A stretch of 64,000 nucleotides of DNA from Branchiostoma floridae (Eukaryota > Chordata > Leptocardii > Amphioxiformes > Branchiostomatidae), in assembly GCF_000003815.2 (NCBI RefSeq), contig NC_049982.1, positions 30,300,702-30,364,701 on the forward strand, in the 5' to 3' direction. The position numbers and the translations under genes were made by a program. Below the pieces are notes generated by a model. The model had not been told where the DNA came from. It ran no database searches and saw only the letters and a list, made by a program, of their open reading frames with translations. Shown here one piece after another: positions 1-11,516 of this stretch; within the stretch, counting starts at the first letter, position 1; each line of letters begins with the position of its first letter.

Positions 1-167
1 AGCATAGTTTCCGGCAAAATTTTCTCATCGAATGCAGAAAATGAGGTTTCTCCAGACCTCCCTTGCAACGGCTTGTGGCTTTGGTGCTCACGACGACCTG
101 GCGAAAACATGTTTCAGGGGCGTTGGCCCAAAAAATTTAATAAAATGTCATTTGATTTACCTTCGTT

Positions 168-284
168 TAGCCTGTGTTTACACAAGCTCTCTCGCCGGCT
201 GGGCTTAATGACCCCCTCCCCTCCTACGGGTGGCGGCAATTGTAGGGCCGGCCGCTAGGGGCTTGATTTTAGTCAGGCTAACCT
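168..284. repeat. Short MITE-like repeat, copy 1
   Basis: The unit starts TAGCCTGTGTTTACACAA, contains GGGCCGGCCGCTAGG and ends with a GATTTTAGTCAGGCTA type sequence, so the ends are short inverted repeats (TAGCCTG / CAGGCTA). Related copies lie at 1136-1247, about 30731-30846 and about 54320-54432. Confidence 0.5.
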
Positions 285-849
285 TCGTTGGCCAGCAAAA
301 TTTGTCCTTCAAAATGCAGTAAATGGCGTTTCAGATGGTCCAGACTTTTAAATTTCCCCGGACTTGTCTGGCAATTTCTCGTGCCGTCCGAGCTTGAAAT
401 GGTAAAAATATGTCGGAGGCCGGAGGTCAATTGCTACAACCATGTGTAATTTTGATGAAAATTTCATTATTCTGTCAGCAAAATTTGCCGGAAAATGCAG
501 GAAATAGCATTTCAGAGGGCCATGATTTTAAAAAATTTCCCAGGGAGCATACCCCCTACCCCCATACGATGCGTTGCGCCTTCGGCGCTCCATGTGCTGA
601 AAATTTTGTCAGCAATAGTCCCCCCCAGCCTACAAGAAACTTGCTGTTGCCGCCTCTGGTGGGAGCACTGACCCAGGGAAGCAAACGTCATAGACACAGC
701 AGACATTGTCCCTGTCATTCCTCCGGGCTCTGGGCACCTTTTCCTTCTCACAATGCCATTAGTCTGATATTTTCAACCATCGAGGTAACCTAGTTTAGCG
801 CCGTACAAAGAGGAACGAACGTCAATGTTTACTGTCATGCTTTGTAACC

Positions 850-940
850 CCTCCTGAATTTACCGTTAAGCGTTACCGGACCTTCTGAATTTACCGTTAA
901 GCATTACCGGGCCTCCTGAATTCACCGTTAAGCGTTACCA
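850..940. repeat. Tandem repeat, about 31 bp x 3
   Basis: Three adjacent units, each reading CCTCCTGAATTTACCGTTAA followed by GCGTTACCGG with a few changes, start near 850, 881 and 912. A looser relative of this ACCGTTA/ACGCTAA pattern, followed by the same GCAGACCCTCTT, occurs inside the transposon at 21988-23857 (about 22500-22675). Confidence 0.6.
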
Positions 941-1135
941 AGAACCCCCCATGCAGACCCTCTTCTGTGTCAGTGGGAAAGGTCACATTACCATGCATCC
1001 CTTTTTCTGAACTGAACTGGTTTTAGCCTTGGTACCAGTTTGCATCATAAGGCAAAATACAAACTGTTTAAAACTGTCTTGTTTTTTTTTGCATCACAGG
1101 GCTTGAAAGTCATTTTTGCATGCACCTTAGGCTGA

Positions 1136-1247
1136 GTAGCCTGTGTTTACACAATCTAGCGCTGGCTGGGGTTAATGACCCCTCCTAGGGCAGCAGCAAT
1201 ACTATATAATAGGGCCGGCCGCTAGGAGCGCGATTTTAGTCTGGCTA
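1136..1247. repeat. Short MITE-like repeat, copy 2
   Basis: Same unit as 168-284: it begins TAGCCTGTGTTTACACAA, has GGGCCGGCCGCTAGGAGC inside and ends GATTTTAGTCTGGCTA. Confidence 0.5.
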
Positions 1248-3149
1248 GTAGCCTCCTTCACCGGCCTCTCTGGGAAGCCTGGCGTTTTTTTTTTTCGGTG
1301 GGGGGGGGGGGGTCGATTCGCGATTTTTAATCGGGAATATTGCGGGAAAGGAATATACACCCTTCCTGGCATATTTTGTGTCCTTTGTTATTAACCAAGG
1401 AGCTTTATCTGTCACTCAAGAAAGGGTTCGATATCTGGTGTGGCAACCAGTGAAACAACCAGAGGGGCGAGTAGAACAGAAAAAACAACATCCCAACTCC
1501 CAGGATTCAAACCAGCATCCGGATCACAAATCCAGTACGCTACCGCTGTCGCCACAAAAGCTCTGAGAGCTCCTTAGCAAGGACGGTAGGAACTACTTGA
1601 ACCCACTGTTACACTAGTTGGGCAAAAGCAAACTTTTTTTGGGTCTTCATCCTGCACCAGGTTTTTTGGGAAGCAGTCATAGTCACTGTGCAACAGTGGT
1701 ATCAAACGACCAAATGACCAACTTTGAAAGTAGCCCCCCCCAACTAGAAGCAGTCCAGCTTTTATTTTCGAGCACTCGGGTCTGATTTTATCATGGTCAT
1801 TACTGACAGAAGGGGGTCTGATAGCGAGCAGTTGTTTAAGGTAACGCAGCTTGAAGGGCAAATTGAGCAAGGCACAGCTGGATTGGAAATTAGGCACAGA
1901 GGTGCTGACTTCATTCCATGATGCCTATATTAAACCTCCTTGGTTTGAGCAGTCTATTTATTACCTTATTATAAGTGGAGTCCACAATTACCATCAAATT
2001 TTCACAAAACTTCAAGAAAAATTATTCATAGTTTACCTTTAAATTGACAAAGACAACCTTGATTTACCCTTTAGGTTTAACCATTTCATATTTAAATAGA
2101 TTAGTGTAAAAGTGAACTTAGGTTTCTGAAATTCTGTAATTCTTCAGTCTGTAATTTCTTGTAATAGTGTACCCCCAAGTTCCAGGATTCTTTCTGAAGG
2201 CCTTAGGTCCTCAGCACTACAGGTAGCCAGGATGTTTGGACCTGGGGAATAATTAGTCCTTTGATAATTGATAATTGGACACCAGCATCCTTTGCATATC
2301 TATAGAACAATAGCTGACCTTACTTTGAACCCGCATTACAATAGCGCATACTTGAATTTTCAACAAGAGGAAGCAAGCCCCTGGCTTTCTTAGGCCCAAT
2401 TTTAAACTTTATGAAATATTCTCTGGAACAAAAATTCAAGTGTTAATCTTATGATGGTCAAAATATGACCAACCAGATCAAACAAATCTCAAGTTGCTGA
2501 CCAAGGAGCTTTCATTCTTTGCCACGTTCAACTTGGTACTGCATTTACAAGATATCATTGCATGCAGGAGCATTCGAATAGAGCAGTTTTCATTTGATGA
2601 AAACACCCATGTGTGAACAGCCGTAATGGCTCTGTCGGCACAACTGTTGAACATGTCATGGGCAACTTGGAACCCATTCAAATGAAAAAATACAAGTGAG
2701 TTAAATGAGGAATCCGATTAAAGCTTTCTGTTGGATTAAAAAAATGCGTTCACATTTAATCGGATTAAACTCAAACTTGCGACCACGACCACCCCGAGTC
2801 GGGCACACGTCGTGCTTCCAAAATGTTGCCAGACTACCTCATAATTTTGAAGGATTTAGTGACATTGATATTATATATGATAACTGTTGAGAAATTGGCT
2901 GGCTTTTGATGCGTCGACAGTCAACAAGAACATGGCGCTTGTGAGGTCATACAGGTTGAACTGGGGGTAGAAATGTTGTGCGGGGTGTGATTATACTCTA
3001 CATTTAACTGTAGTACAAAATGTAAATGTATATGTTGAAAAAGTTGCATGAATAGGAGAAACTACTACTAAAACGTTTGTTGCATACTTTTTTGCCGGTG
3101 TGTAGCACTCCTATCTTAGTGTCATTGATTTAGATATGAATTATAAGGC

Positions 3150-3310
3150 CATTCCTGCAGAAATTCCTGCAGGAAACATTCTTCCTGCAGGAATTTACCT
3201 TTCTCCTGCAGGAATTTCTGCAGGAATGCCTGCAGCATTCCTGCAGGAAAAACGCTTCCTGCAGGAATTCCTGCAGGAAAAACGCTTCCTGCAGGAATTC
3301 CTGCAGGAAG
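3150..3310. repeat. Cluster of TTCCTGCAGGAA palindromes
   Basis: About ten overlapping copies of CCTGCAGG/CTGCAG centred in TTCCTGCAGGAA(T) are packed into 160 bp, some separated by AAAACGC. Each unit is its own reverse complement, so both strands read alike and the open frames here on both strands are artefacts. No flanking inverted repeat or target duplication was found. Confidence 0.8.
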
Positions 3311-3557
3311 AAAATTTTCAAAATGAATATTCATGAAAGTTATTATCATATTTCACAACTGTGCATCATACTTGTCAATCATATGTAAAGACTTTGCACC
3401 AAGTGCTTTTATATTGAAAATATTAGCACATTTCAAAATGGGAAAAACGGAATTCCAATCTTAAGATGGAGCTTCTTTTATAGTATCAGACAATAATAAT
3501 AATCAAAGGTATTCAAAGATTATTAAATCATTATGGCATAATGTATTTTGTTCTTAC

Positions 3558-6500
3558 CATATAGTTCTGTCCCACAAAAGTGTTCTCAGTCTGACTCATG
3601 ACATATAGGTGGCCAACTTTTCGCATTAGGAGACCCTGTAAAACACATTATAAATCAAAAACTTTCATCAAAATAATTTACAAATCAGGTCTCAAGAATA
3701 CAATCATACAAAATAATTGATAATGGAATAAAATTGCTCTTATAATACATGTAATTGTAATCAATAATCAATATATATGGTGACCTGCCACTCCAGCTCT
3801 GTCCTGCTACTTGCTACATTATGTAACCAAACACCACATGGTGTCCGCTACACCTCCAGTAACCATGGCGACACCTGCCTAGGTCATTGACCTTATTTGT
3901 TTGAAGCAGAAGAAGTAGAAATAAAGCAAAATTAATGTTTCCCTTCTATCAAGTTCCATGAAGGAACTGTAAATGCAGAAACTTTTGCCGTGGTTTAATG
4001 TTCGCGTTTTTCGCAGTGGCCGGTTCACCACGAACTTAAAACCACCGCAAACATTTTTCAATGGCAGTGAGAGACTACAGTGCATGGTGCTACCGCGAAC
4101 TTAAAACCACCATGAAAAGACCTTTTTCCCACTACCGCGAAATTAAATCCCTGCAACCTTAAAGTATTTACAGTAAACATAATTATTTAGTGAATTAGAA
4201 AGTTTGACTTTTGAAGGCAAGGACTTACAGGATAAGACATCTCCATCTCTCGTAGACACTCACAGGCCACGCCCCTCAGAACCTGGTCTGGCCCACTGTT
4301 GATCTTACTGACCACATCCAGCAGGGTGTTGAGAAACTCTCCTACCAACTGGGGCTGCTCCACCTAGTGAGACAGAACAAAACTGCACTTGCATCAAACC
4401 CACTCAGTCAAGTACTGCAAATAAAAAGGAAATGTCATGGATTTTAATGATAACAAAATTTCAAGGAGTGATCTACTTACCAGTTGATCTCTGGCAATCA
4501 GTATTGTTGTTATTGCTACAAGAACCTGTATGGATATTGCCAAGAATACAGTCACGAAACATTACAAAACATTTCAAGACAACATTCACGGGTATTCACA
4601 GGTTCATTGTACTGGGGAAATTGCCCAGTTTCTTATTGACAAGCTTAGCACAAATGAACAGTGGACCACAGCTTAAAGTCCTGTCCTAAGGACTGTAACC
4701 CTTTTCGGGAGTGTGCATATTGGGTGAGCAACACAGCCGGAATTGACTCACAACTTTTAGTTCCAGAGGCAGGGACGCTAACCACTGGATTATGCATACT
4801 ACACTAAAATGTACAAGTAAGACTAAAAGGACAACAAAACACACAATGCATTAAGTGATTTGTATTTCATGGATGAAATTCGTTGAGCACTTTGATGAAA
4901 TTGCTAGGGCCCAGTGACGCCAACTTCACACAACTTCTCGAATCAGTGAGATATCCTCTTAAGAAACTCACCTGGCCTTTGAAGAAAGCTGCAGTGTCCA
5001 CATCAGCTTGTTGGAAGATTCCTGTAAGGGATCCAACTGTCTGCTCTACACTGTAGTGGAAAAAAGGGGGGAACTTTAAGTTAAAGATGATAGATAAAAC
5101 ATAGTAGAAACATCAAAAGTTTGTAGGGCTTTGCAACAGTTAATCTGGCAAACAATATTTGCAAGGAAATTTGTGAAAGGAAATTTGTGAATAGTTTCAT
5201 CAGGTAATGGTATGTAAAGAGCAACACCTATTATAAGCTGCAATGGCCTTAAGTGGGTAGAGTGTTTGCCTTGCATTCGGTAGGTCGTGAGTTCGATCCC
5301 CGACCGAGTCATTCCAAAGACTTTTAAAAAGTGGTACATGCTGCTTTCTCTGCTTAGCACTCAGCATTCGGGAAAGAGTATGGAAGTTGAACACACACCA
5401 CTACCTGTCTGGACTAGCCCCATGCTGTAGTGATTGCGTTGTGTGGCCCAGGGCTACTGAAACGGAGATGAGCGCCGCCCTATGCGCCATCAGGCGCGGG
5501 AAGGAGTTAACTTAACTGAATTATAAGCTGCAGTACAATGTGAACAAGTCAGGCTGCGTACGTGTGTTTGAGGAAATCCACACCTTGAGCATGTTAAAGG
5601 GGCATTGCACTCCACATGGGAGTGTTATTTTCCGATAGATAGTAATAAATGCACACTACTTCACGTTATGCGATCAAGTACCCAGTTGCTCCAGGTGCCT
5701 CAAAAGCATTCACTCTAATTGAACTAATCTCATGGCTGAATAAAAAAAATGCAAAACTTTTAGGAAAGGTTACAAAAGTAATTTCAGGATTGCTAAGAAA
5801 TCTAATCTTGTTATGTGTTCTTTGCTACCTTATGAGCAATTTGCCTTCTTGGTGTGCTTAGCGATCCTCATTTTTTCCCAAAATATGCACGATAAACAAA
5901 GTGTCTATGCATATGGGGAATGCATGGGTAGGGTCTGCATGGGTTTAGTGAGTGTCATATTGTTTTACAAAACACACATCGCGCAATGTGCCACAAAATT
6001 TGGCTGACTTATGTATTCATTGACACATTATCTATTAGAAAACACCACCCCCTTCTGGAGTGGAATGTCCCTTTAAAGAACCCACCACAGTTAATGTTAA
6101 GTGTTACTGTTAAGGGTTACACTTAACACCTTCCCGGTGTGAGTGGATCAATCAAATTTGTCTGGATATGCAGCTTGTACTCAACCTGGTGTGTTACACA
6201 ATGAGGCAGTTTACTGGGTATGCAATAGAAATGAATACAAACTAATCAAATTTAAATCAAAGGTCTCACCTTGTGTCGGTGCTCAACAACACTCCACACT
6301 GAAAATTGATAAGACTTGATAAGTTTAGAAGAAACACTACAATCATTATGTACATGTATGTACTAGATGCATACTTGTAAACACTTGAGCGAGTACTGTA
6401 TACAATGTTGGTTTATTGTCAACTTTGTTTACACTGTAATTTACACTACTAAATTACAGAGTCTATGTTCCGAAAATAGTTTCATCAGGTTGGTAGAATA

Positions 6501-8029
6501 TAGGATGAGTCTATGTTCCTGACATGTGTGTTTGTTTGCATTGGCGTGTGCCTGTAGTTACAAAAATGTATCTGGATGGCACCGTGGAATTGAGGATGTG
6601 AGTGGGAAAATGACAGCAAAGTTGTAGGAAGTATAGATCAGAGGTGGTATAACAAGTCATATATCTTATATGAACTCAATGTCAGTTGAGTGGTAGCTAT
6701 AGGAAATGATTGGGAAGATGACCACAGGTACAGGTCAGAGTTAAGTTTACTTAGCTGCTGTGTATGGACACTTTAGATACTGTAAATGTATTTAAGTTTG
6801 CGGGGATTTTATTTCGAAAAGGGACTTTTTGCAGTCGATTAAAGTTCGCGGCAACACCATAAACTGCAGTCTAATACCATAATAGAAAAATATTCGCAGT
6901 GGTTTTAAGTTTGCGGTGAAGTTGTCACCGCGAAAACCGCGAAACATTTATCTACCGCGAACATTTCTGCATTTACAGTACTTTGCTAACTAGGGGACTG
7001 GCTATATATATAGCAACCCCTCCCTGTAAAAATATGCCCAGGCTGCAACTAAAAGAGCAAGGAAACTTGCTGTGTCATAGGTGCCACTCGTAGGCATCAG
7101 AAGGATCTGAACGAAAGAACTTTTCTAGTTGCTCTGGTATACATACCCTTTCCTGGAGTAGTCCGAGTAATTGTACTTTGATAGTGTGTGATAACTCATC
7201 TGAGTATAATGCCTGAAAAACACAAAAAGAGTTGATTCATACTAAATATATAGATCAAATGGCTGAAAAGTCTTCCAATAATACGGCACAGGAATCTGGG
7301 ATATATCATATTATTTATTTGGGATATATTATTTCTTGTGCCCTATATTATATATATTAGATGCACTTTGTAAAGGAATGCATTGTTGAATCAGACTGAT
7401 CAAAAATAAGCCACCATTATTTTTGCACCTTATTATATAGTTATAAGTTGAATCTACCTTTTCAAACTGCACTGTGATATTCAATGCATACAAATACCAC
7501 TTTTTTGTGTGGTTAGAATGTCTTGAAATGTGCACTACCAACTGCTGCCATTTTTTTCCATTGCTTATGATTTTCCAGTGGGCTACCAAAAACTAGGGAA
7601 CTTTGCTTGCCTTATATTCATGTTATTTATCAATGCTGTATCAAAATGTGATAAATGACCAAATATGTTGAGAATTAGAAACAAATCTCAATCTGAATAG
7701 ATCTAGACATTTTCAAATTCCGAGTCTTTGCCAAAATTCTCCAAAATGTACCTTTAAATCTTTAACGTTATATATCTTGCATAAAAAGTTCAGGACGATT
7801 TGGCTAGAAATACTAGAACAATAAAAAGGCTCTGAAAGGGTTTCTGTGCACATATTGTACTTTGAAAAATAACACTGATAAAGATGTCCAAACTCACCTG
7901 AAGTATATCCAACACAAACCCTTCCTCGTCCATCCTCTTCCCTACCAGGTAAGCCGTCGGGTTGGCGCGGAAAGTGTCCATCTCGCGTAACCACTGCTCG
8001 CCAGAAACAGTAATACCACTTCCGGCCAT
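3558..8029 (-). CDS. AP5B1: AP-5 complex subunit beta-1, N-terminal part (six exons, partial)
   Basis: The beta subunit of the AP-5 adaptor acts with SPG11/SPG15 on late endosomes in retrieval to the Golgi. Minus-strand coding exons: 8029-7898 (44 codons from ATG), 7212-7147 (22 codons), 6298-6270 (29 bp), 5050-4972 (79 bp, completing the split codon), 4363-4229 (45 codons), 3635-3558 (26 codons). Every intron is GT-AG and the phases join without a break, giving about 173 residues. Exon 1 reads EQWLREMDTFRANPTAYLVG, resembling the vertebrate AP5B1 N terminus (W...L..FRA.P.A). Exon 2 has DELSHTIKVQLLGLL, and exon 5 has RGVACECLREME, like the ACECLRELE stretch of vertebrate AP5B1. The vertebrate protein has close to 880 residues, so most of it lies left of the window. 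Identification is from memory of the family; the 29-bp exon is the least certain piece. Confidence 0.78.
3966..4174. mobile_element. MITE with ACTGTAAAT ends
   Basis: The ends are ACTGTAAATGCAGAAAC on the left and the inverse ...TATTTACAGT on the right. The interior repeats ACCGCGAACTTAAAACCACC in both orientations. It sits in an AP5B1 intron and a second member is at 6778-6980. No transposase. Confidence 0.7.
4690..4800 (-). repeat. tRNA-derived SINE-like fragment
   Basis: Read on the minus strand it contains CCAGTGGTTAGCGTCCCTGC, then TGTGAGTCAATTCCGG. This is the spacing of a degenerate tRNA A box and B box, as in SINE heads. No tRNA fold with a proper acceptor stem is evident. Confidence 0.45.
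5228..5520 (+). repeat. tRNA-derived SINE
   Basis: An A-box-like GTGGGTAGAGTG near 5254 and a perfect-looking B box GAGTTCGATCCCC near 5290 form a tRNA-like head. They are followed by a non-tRNA body (CATGCTGCTTTCTCTGCTTA, CACCACTACCTGTCTGGACT). The body style is that of tRNA-derived SINEs of marine deuterostomes. It lies in an AP5B1 intron, opposite to the gene. Confidence 0.7.
6778..6980. mobile_element. MITE with ACTGTAAAT ends, second copy
   Basis: The left end TACTGTAAATG and right end CATTTACAGTA are inverse of each other. Interior CCGCGAA/TTCGCGG motifs match the element at 3966-4174. It lies in an AP5B1 intron. Confidence 0.7.
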
Positions 8030-8165
8030 CTCTTACAATGGTGTATAGGAGATTGATAGGGACCTGATCAGCAGATATAAAAACAGATCTATGGGTGATA
8101 TGACACTAATATCATAACTTATTCCAACTAAACATAGAACCAAGCACCAGGGAGCATAGTTTACA
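8030..8165 (-). promoter_or_regulatory. Upstream region of AP5B1
   Basis: This is the stretch 5' of the AP5B1 start codon (minus strand). I see no clear TATA box. It is listed only because the promoter and any 5' UTR should fall here or further right. Confidence 0.25.
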
Positions 8166-8194
8166 AATGAAGACAGGTACATGTAGGTACTCCT

Positions 8195-8310
8195 TCTCTA
8201 TTCTATACCACTCTACTCTGCTCTACTCTAGATCTACTCTACTACATTCTACTCTACTCTTCTCCAATAATTCTAAGTTCTATATTCTTTTCCAACTCTA
8301 TTTTACTACT
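8195..8310. repeat. Pyrimidine-rich (CTACT)n-type simple repeat
   Basis: A degenerate run of CTCTACT/TCTATTCTA units. It is separated from the longer run at 8755-9190 by a retrotransposon fragment. Confidence 0.75.
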
Positions 8311-8324
8311 GTAACAGAGCAGCC

Positions 8325-8677
8325 AGATTTGTTTCAAATGTCCCGAACTGTCCAAATTCTCAGACAAGCGTTTCTAAACAGTTTCAGACCTGGGTTGGGA
8401 TACTCTCAAAAACAGAAGAACAGCAAACAGACTTACCATCCTCCAGAAATCTAGATATGACCTCCTAGCCCTACCGGTCGATCATTACTTGCAGCTGAAC
8501 CCTAGGCAATCCCGACACAATCATCCAAATTCATATAAACCCATTAAGACAAATAAAGACTGCCTCAAATATTCATTTTTCCCAAGAACTGCCACCGATT
8601 GGAATACTTTACCAATTACTCTACCACACTCCAAGCTAACCCCACTAACTTTAAGGAAGAGGCATTACAACATCTAA
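8325..8677 (+). pseudogene. 3' end of a non-LTR retrotransposon reverse transcriptase ORF
   Basis: The frame running to the stop at 8675-8677 contains LGWDTLKNRRTANRLTILQ, then KYSFFPRTATDWNTLP. This is the typical C-terminal end of Jockey/CR1-type RT proteins (compare HSFFPRTIPEWNALP in the element at 35281). The upstream part (AARFVSN near 8330) is in a different frame, so the copy is frameshifted and 5' truncated. Only about 110 residues remain, with none of the polymerase motifs. Confidence 0.75.
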
Positions 8678-8754
8678 GGAACAGCCAATAACAAAACAGC
8701 ACTACGCCCTGTGTGGTTTGCCCCAACAAACTAGGGGTGTTGCATGTAGAACAA

Positions 8755-9190
8755 GAACAAGAACTCTACACTACTCCACTCTACTCTTCTGTAACTCTTA
8801 ACGTTACTCCAAAACTCTTTTCTCCTCTAGTCTTCTACTAGTACTCAACTCTTCTAAACAACAACATCAACTCTATTCTATTCTGCTCCAATCTAACTCA
8901 ATTCTACTCTACCCTCCACTCTACTCTATTCTACTCTCTACTTTTATCCAATTCTACTCTCTCAATGCATTCTAACTCTACTCTACTCTATTCTGCTCTA
9001 CTCTACTCAAGCAACTCTATTAAAACTCTACTCTCTCATTCCAACTGTAGTAGATACTTAGTACTTCAATCATCTACTCTTCTCTACTTCAATCATCTAC
9101 TACTTTTTTTCCTATTTGACTTAACTCTCTTATTCTTTAGTTTACTCTACTCTACCCTCCACCATACTCTACTCAAACTCTACATGCGTT
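8755..9190. repeat. Long pyrimidine-rich (CTACT)n-type simple repeat
   Basis: About 430 bp of degenerate CTACTCTATT/CTCTACTC units, nearly free of G on this strand. It is the continuation of 8195-8310 beyond the retrotransposon fragment, so that fragment may have inserted into a single simple-sequence tract. Confidence 0.75.
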
Positions 9191-9299
9191 ACTCTGGTAG
9201 TCTGGTTACTCACCAAAAAGTTGTCCGGTCGAGCGTTCAGAAAAATGGGGGAGGGGGGCGTGACCAACTTCACATAAATTTACAGCCTCTCATAGCTTA

Positions 9300-10268
9300 C
9301 GGTTAACGAGAATATACCTAAACATGTGCCACATTTGAAGAAGAGTTCCTGGTCAGAAGGTTGATATAATAATTAAGGCCCAGCAAAGAAAACATGCCTC
9401 AAGCCAAAGCAAATAATCGTAGCGACAGCTAAAATACGCCAGTGTGTAGCCATGTTTGAAGGCCAAAGGTCATTGGGTTAGTTCATTTGTGTCGGAGAGG
9501 AAGTCTGGATATCATATAAGCCAAAATATAGCACATAAACGGAGATATTTCCATCAAAGCTTTCACGAAATAACGCAAAGTATCGCTATTTACTTAAGCA
9601 ATATGAATTTTACACGAATCTGGCTTCAAGTTTAAGTTCCGAACTCTTAAGTTAATCTCCAAGCAGATGCTGGGATAACAATTGTCAGAAAAAACAACAA
9701 CGACAGTTTAGAAAGGTTTATGATTTCCTACTTGAACATTTGTTTGGATACTGGATATAATGAGCTGCATGGTACCATTACATACAAGGGATCAAAAGAC
9801 ACAAATTAACGAGGACTAGTTATTGTTTGTGCACTGAAAGGCCCTTATTCAACGATTTGCATAAAAAAATAAGTTGATCATTTCCTTTCCTCAAACAACA
9901 GAAGATGATCACAAAAATCAGTTAAGAAAGAAGGCTATTAAAAAAAACAAGCATTTCCTGAACAATTGGACAAATGAGGTCCTTATTTTGCATTTATAAC
10001 GTTATCCAACGATAGTCACCTTCATGTTGATATACGAATGGCAGATGTATGAAATTCCCACATTTACATCATATACCACCATAGAAACTGTGGTGTTTTC
10101 TTATTGTTTATGCAAATGAGACGGTCTTCACCTGCATATTTCTATGTACGATACAGTATTGATCTCTTTCTCAACATCTGCTTGGAGTCAATTGTCAATA
10201 CAGGTGCAGCAAGGCACGTTCAAATGCACACTAGCACCCCGGAGACATGGTCTGTTGTGGGTAGCAAG
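9300..10268. other. Intergenic, nothing recognised
   Basis: I find no gene, tRNA or clear repeat here, apart from an isolated TAATCTCCAAGCAGATG near 9652 that matches the end of the MITE family seen at 12151 and 19293. Confidence 0.4.
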
Positions 10269-10673
10269 GCAAAACTACGAAAACCTCGCCCTCCTTTTTC
10301 AGCACTCGAACCCAGTGCTGAGGATGGCGTCAGCACTGGATTTCCAGTGCTGAATGTTCGTCAGCACTGGAAAACCAGTGCTGACGCGCTCTCAGCATTC
10401 GAAACGCCGGCTTCAGCACTGGAGACCGAGTGCTGATGAACATTGAGGATTTCCAGTGCTGACGAACATTCAGCACTGGAAAACGAGTGCTGAAAGAAAT
10501 TCAGCACTGGAAAACCAGTGCTGAGGGAGTTTCAGCACTCGAACAAGGCCGATCAGCACTGGAAAACGAGTGCTGAAAGAATTTCAGCACTGGAAAACCA
10601 GTGCTGAGGCCGTTCAGACAATTGAATCAGCACTGGAACACCAGTGCGGAAGGCGAGGTTTTCGTAGACTTGC
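10269..10673. mobile_element. Hairpin-array MITE (405 bp, 9-bp flanking duplication)
   Basis: The left end reads GCAAAACTACGAAAACCTCG; the right end, inverted, reads GCAAGTCTACGAAAACCTCG, giving about 22-bp inverted termini with two mismatches. The element is flanked by the direct repeat GGTAGCAAG at 10260-10268 and 10674-10682, a 9-bp target duplication as expected for Mutator-like elements. The interior holds about 21 half-units of CAGCACTGG/CAGCACTCG in alternating orientation. Nine adjacent pairs form CAGCACTGG-(4 nt)-CCAGTGCTG stem-loops (for example 10362-10383). It has no coding capacity, so it is non-autonomous. Confidence 0.85.
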
Positions 10674-10993
10674 GGTAGCAAGATCGCCATAGCTAAGCCT
10701 GTTTGACTTCCTGCATTTCTGTCAACATTTCTTGGTATTTGCCAGCTTGTAACGTCGGGAGGTCAAAGTAAGGACCGTACGTACTTTGACCTTTACCTTG
10801 TGAAATGCTTGCCATTATGCTAAAGGAACGGCAAGTACAGTACCAAGAAATGTTAACAAAGGAACTCAGTTTTCATAGCTATAAATTTATTTCAATGCAA
10901 AGTGCTAACGTCACAGTGCACGTAACGAATTCAAACCTATATTTCCCTTTGTCAAGGTTATTTTCGGGTGCGTATACTCGTGTGCCTGTCCGT

Positions 10994-11148
10994 CTAATCT
11001 CCAAGCAGATGTAGAGTGACACGTGCAGACAGCCAAAGAGTGTTCATTGACCTTCAGAAGCCCGTGCACACTCCTAGGCCGGCTATACTCTTTCCCAGCC
11101 TTTGGTACTATGTTATGCTACCGTAGGACCTGCTTGCAATTGAAGATT
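10994..11148. mobile_element. Degenerate MITE of the TCTCCAAGCAGAT family
   Basis: It begins TAATCTCCAAGCAGATG and ends CTACCGTAGGACCTGCTTGCA, the degenerate inverse, with GGCCGGCT inside. A further lone end is at 11319. Better copies are at 12151-12325 and 19293-19460. Confidence 0.5.
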
Positions 11149-11516
11149 ACGTCTGCATGCCTGTCTGTTTGTACCTGAACACCACAACTTGAGAAGTCAT
11201 GGCTTGATCTTTTTTTAAGTTTGGGATGTTGGTAGGCAAACGGAAGAAATGATTAGATGATTGGGCTCCTAGTAGCCTTTATTCGATTGGACTGTGAAGG
11301 ACATACAGACAGGGCTGCCCTGATCTCCAAGCAGATGTTTGAGGTGACAAAATCGTATTTCTTTTACTAGACAATTTTCTGTACTCCTAACACCAGTACT
11401 TTGAGATGAGTCTAGCCCTGTTCACAAAGACATGGAATTTGAACATAGAAATTGTTGATTCATATTGGAATAATTGTGAATCGTCGCTTAATGAACATTG
11501 AGAATGAAAGATAGTA

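Larger units (their letters stand above)
1..3557. other. Non-coding stretch, probably an AP5B1 intron
   Basis: I see no supported exon here. AP5B1 reads leftward and its sixth visible exon ends at 3558 with a GTAAG donor, so this stretch is probably the next intron. It holds degenerate dispersed repeats: related blocks near 1-60, 290-360 and 470-560 share a GCAAAATTTG...AATGCAG...TTTCAGA pattern. The short elements listed separately also lie here. The small open frames do not resemble known proteins. Confidence 0.45.

Noticed and set aside
5250-5305. tRNA gene
   Set aside because: A and B boxes are present but the acceptor and anticodon stems do not pair, and the sequence continues into a repeated SINE body. 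The same applies at 20490, 39970, 41955, 46945, 49928 and 53748.
8167-9306. Ser/Thr/Leu/Tyr-rich frames in the CT-rich tract
   Set aside because: Low-complexity translation of (CTACT)n; only the RT C-terminal piece ending at 8677 resembles a protein.
10298-10660. CRISPR-like array of regularly repeated words
   Set aside because: The repeats alternate in orientation as hairpins, spacers are only a few to about 30 bases and irregular, and the setting is an animal genome with transposon ends around it.
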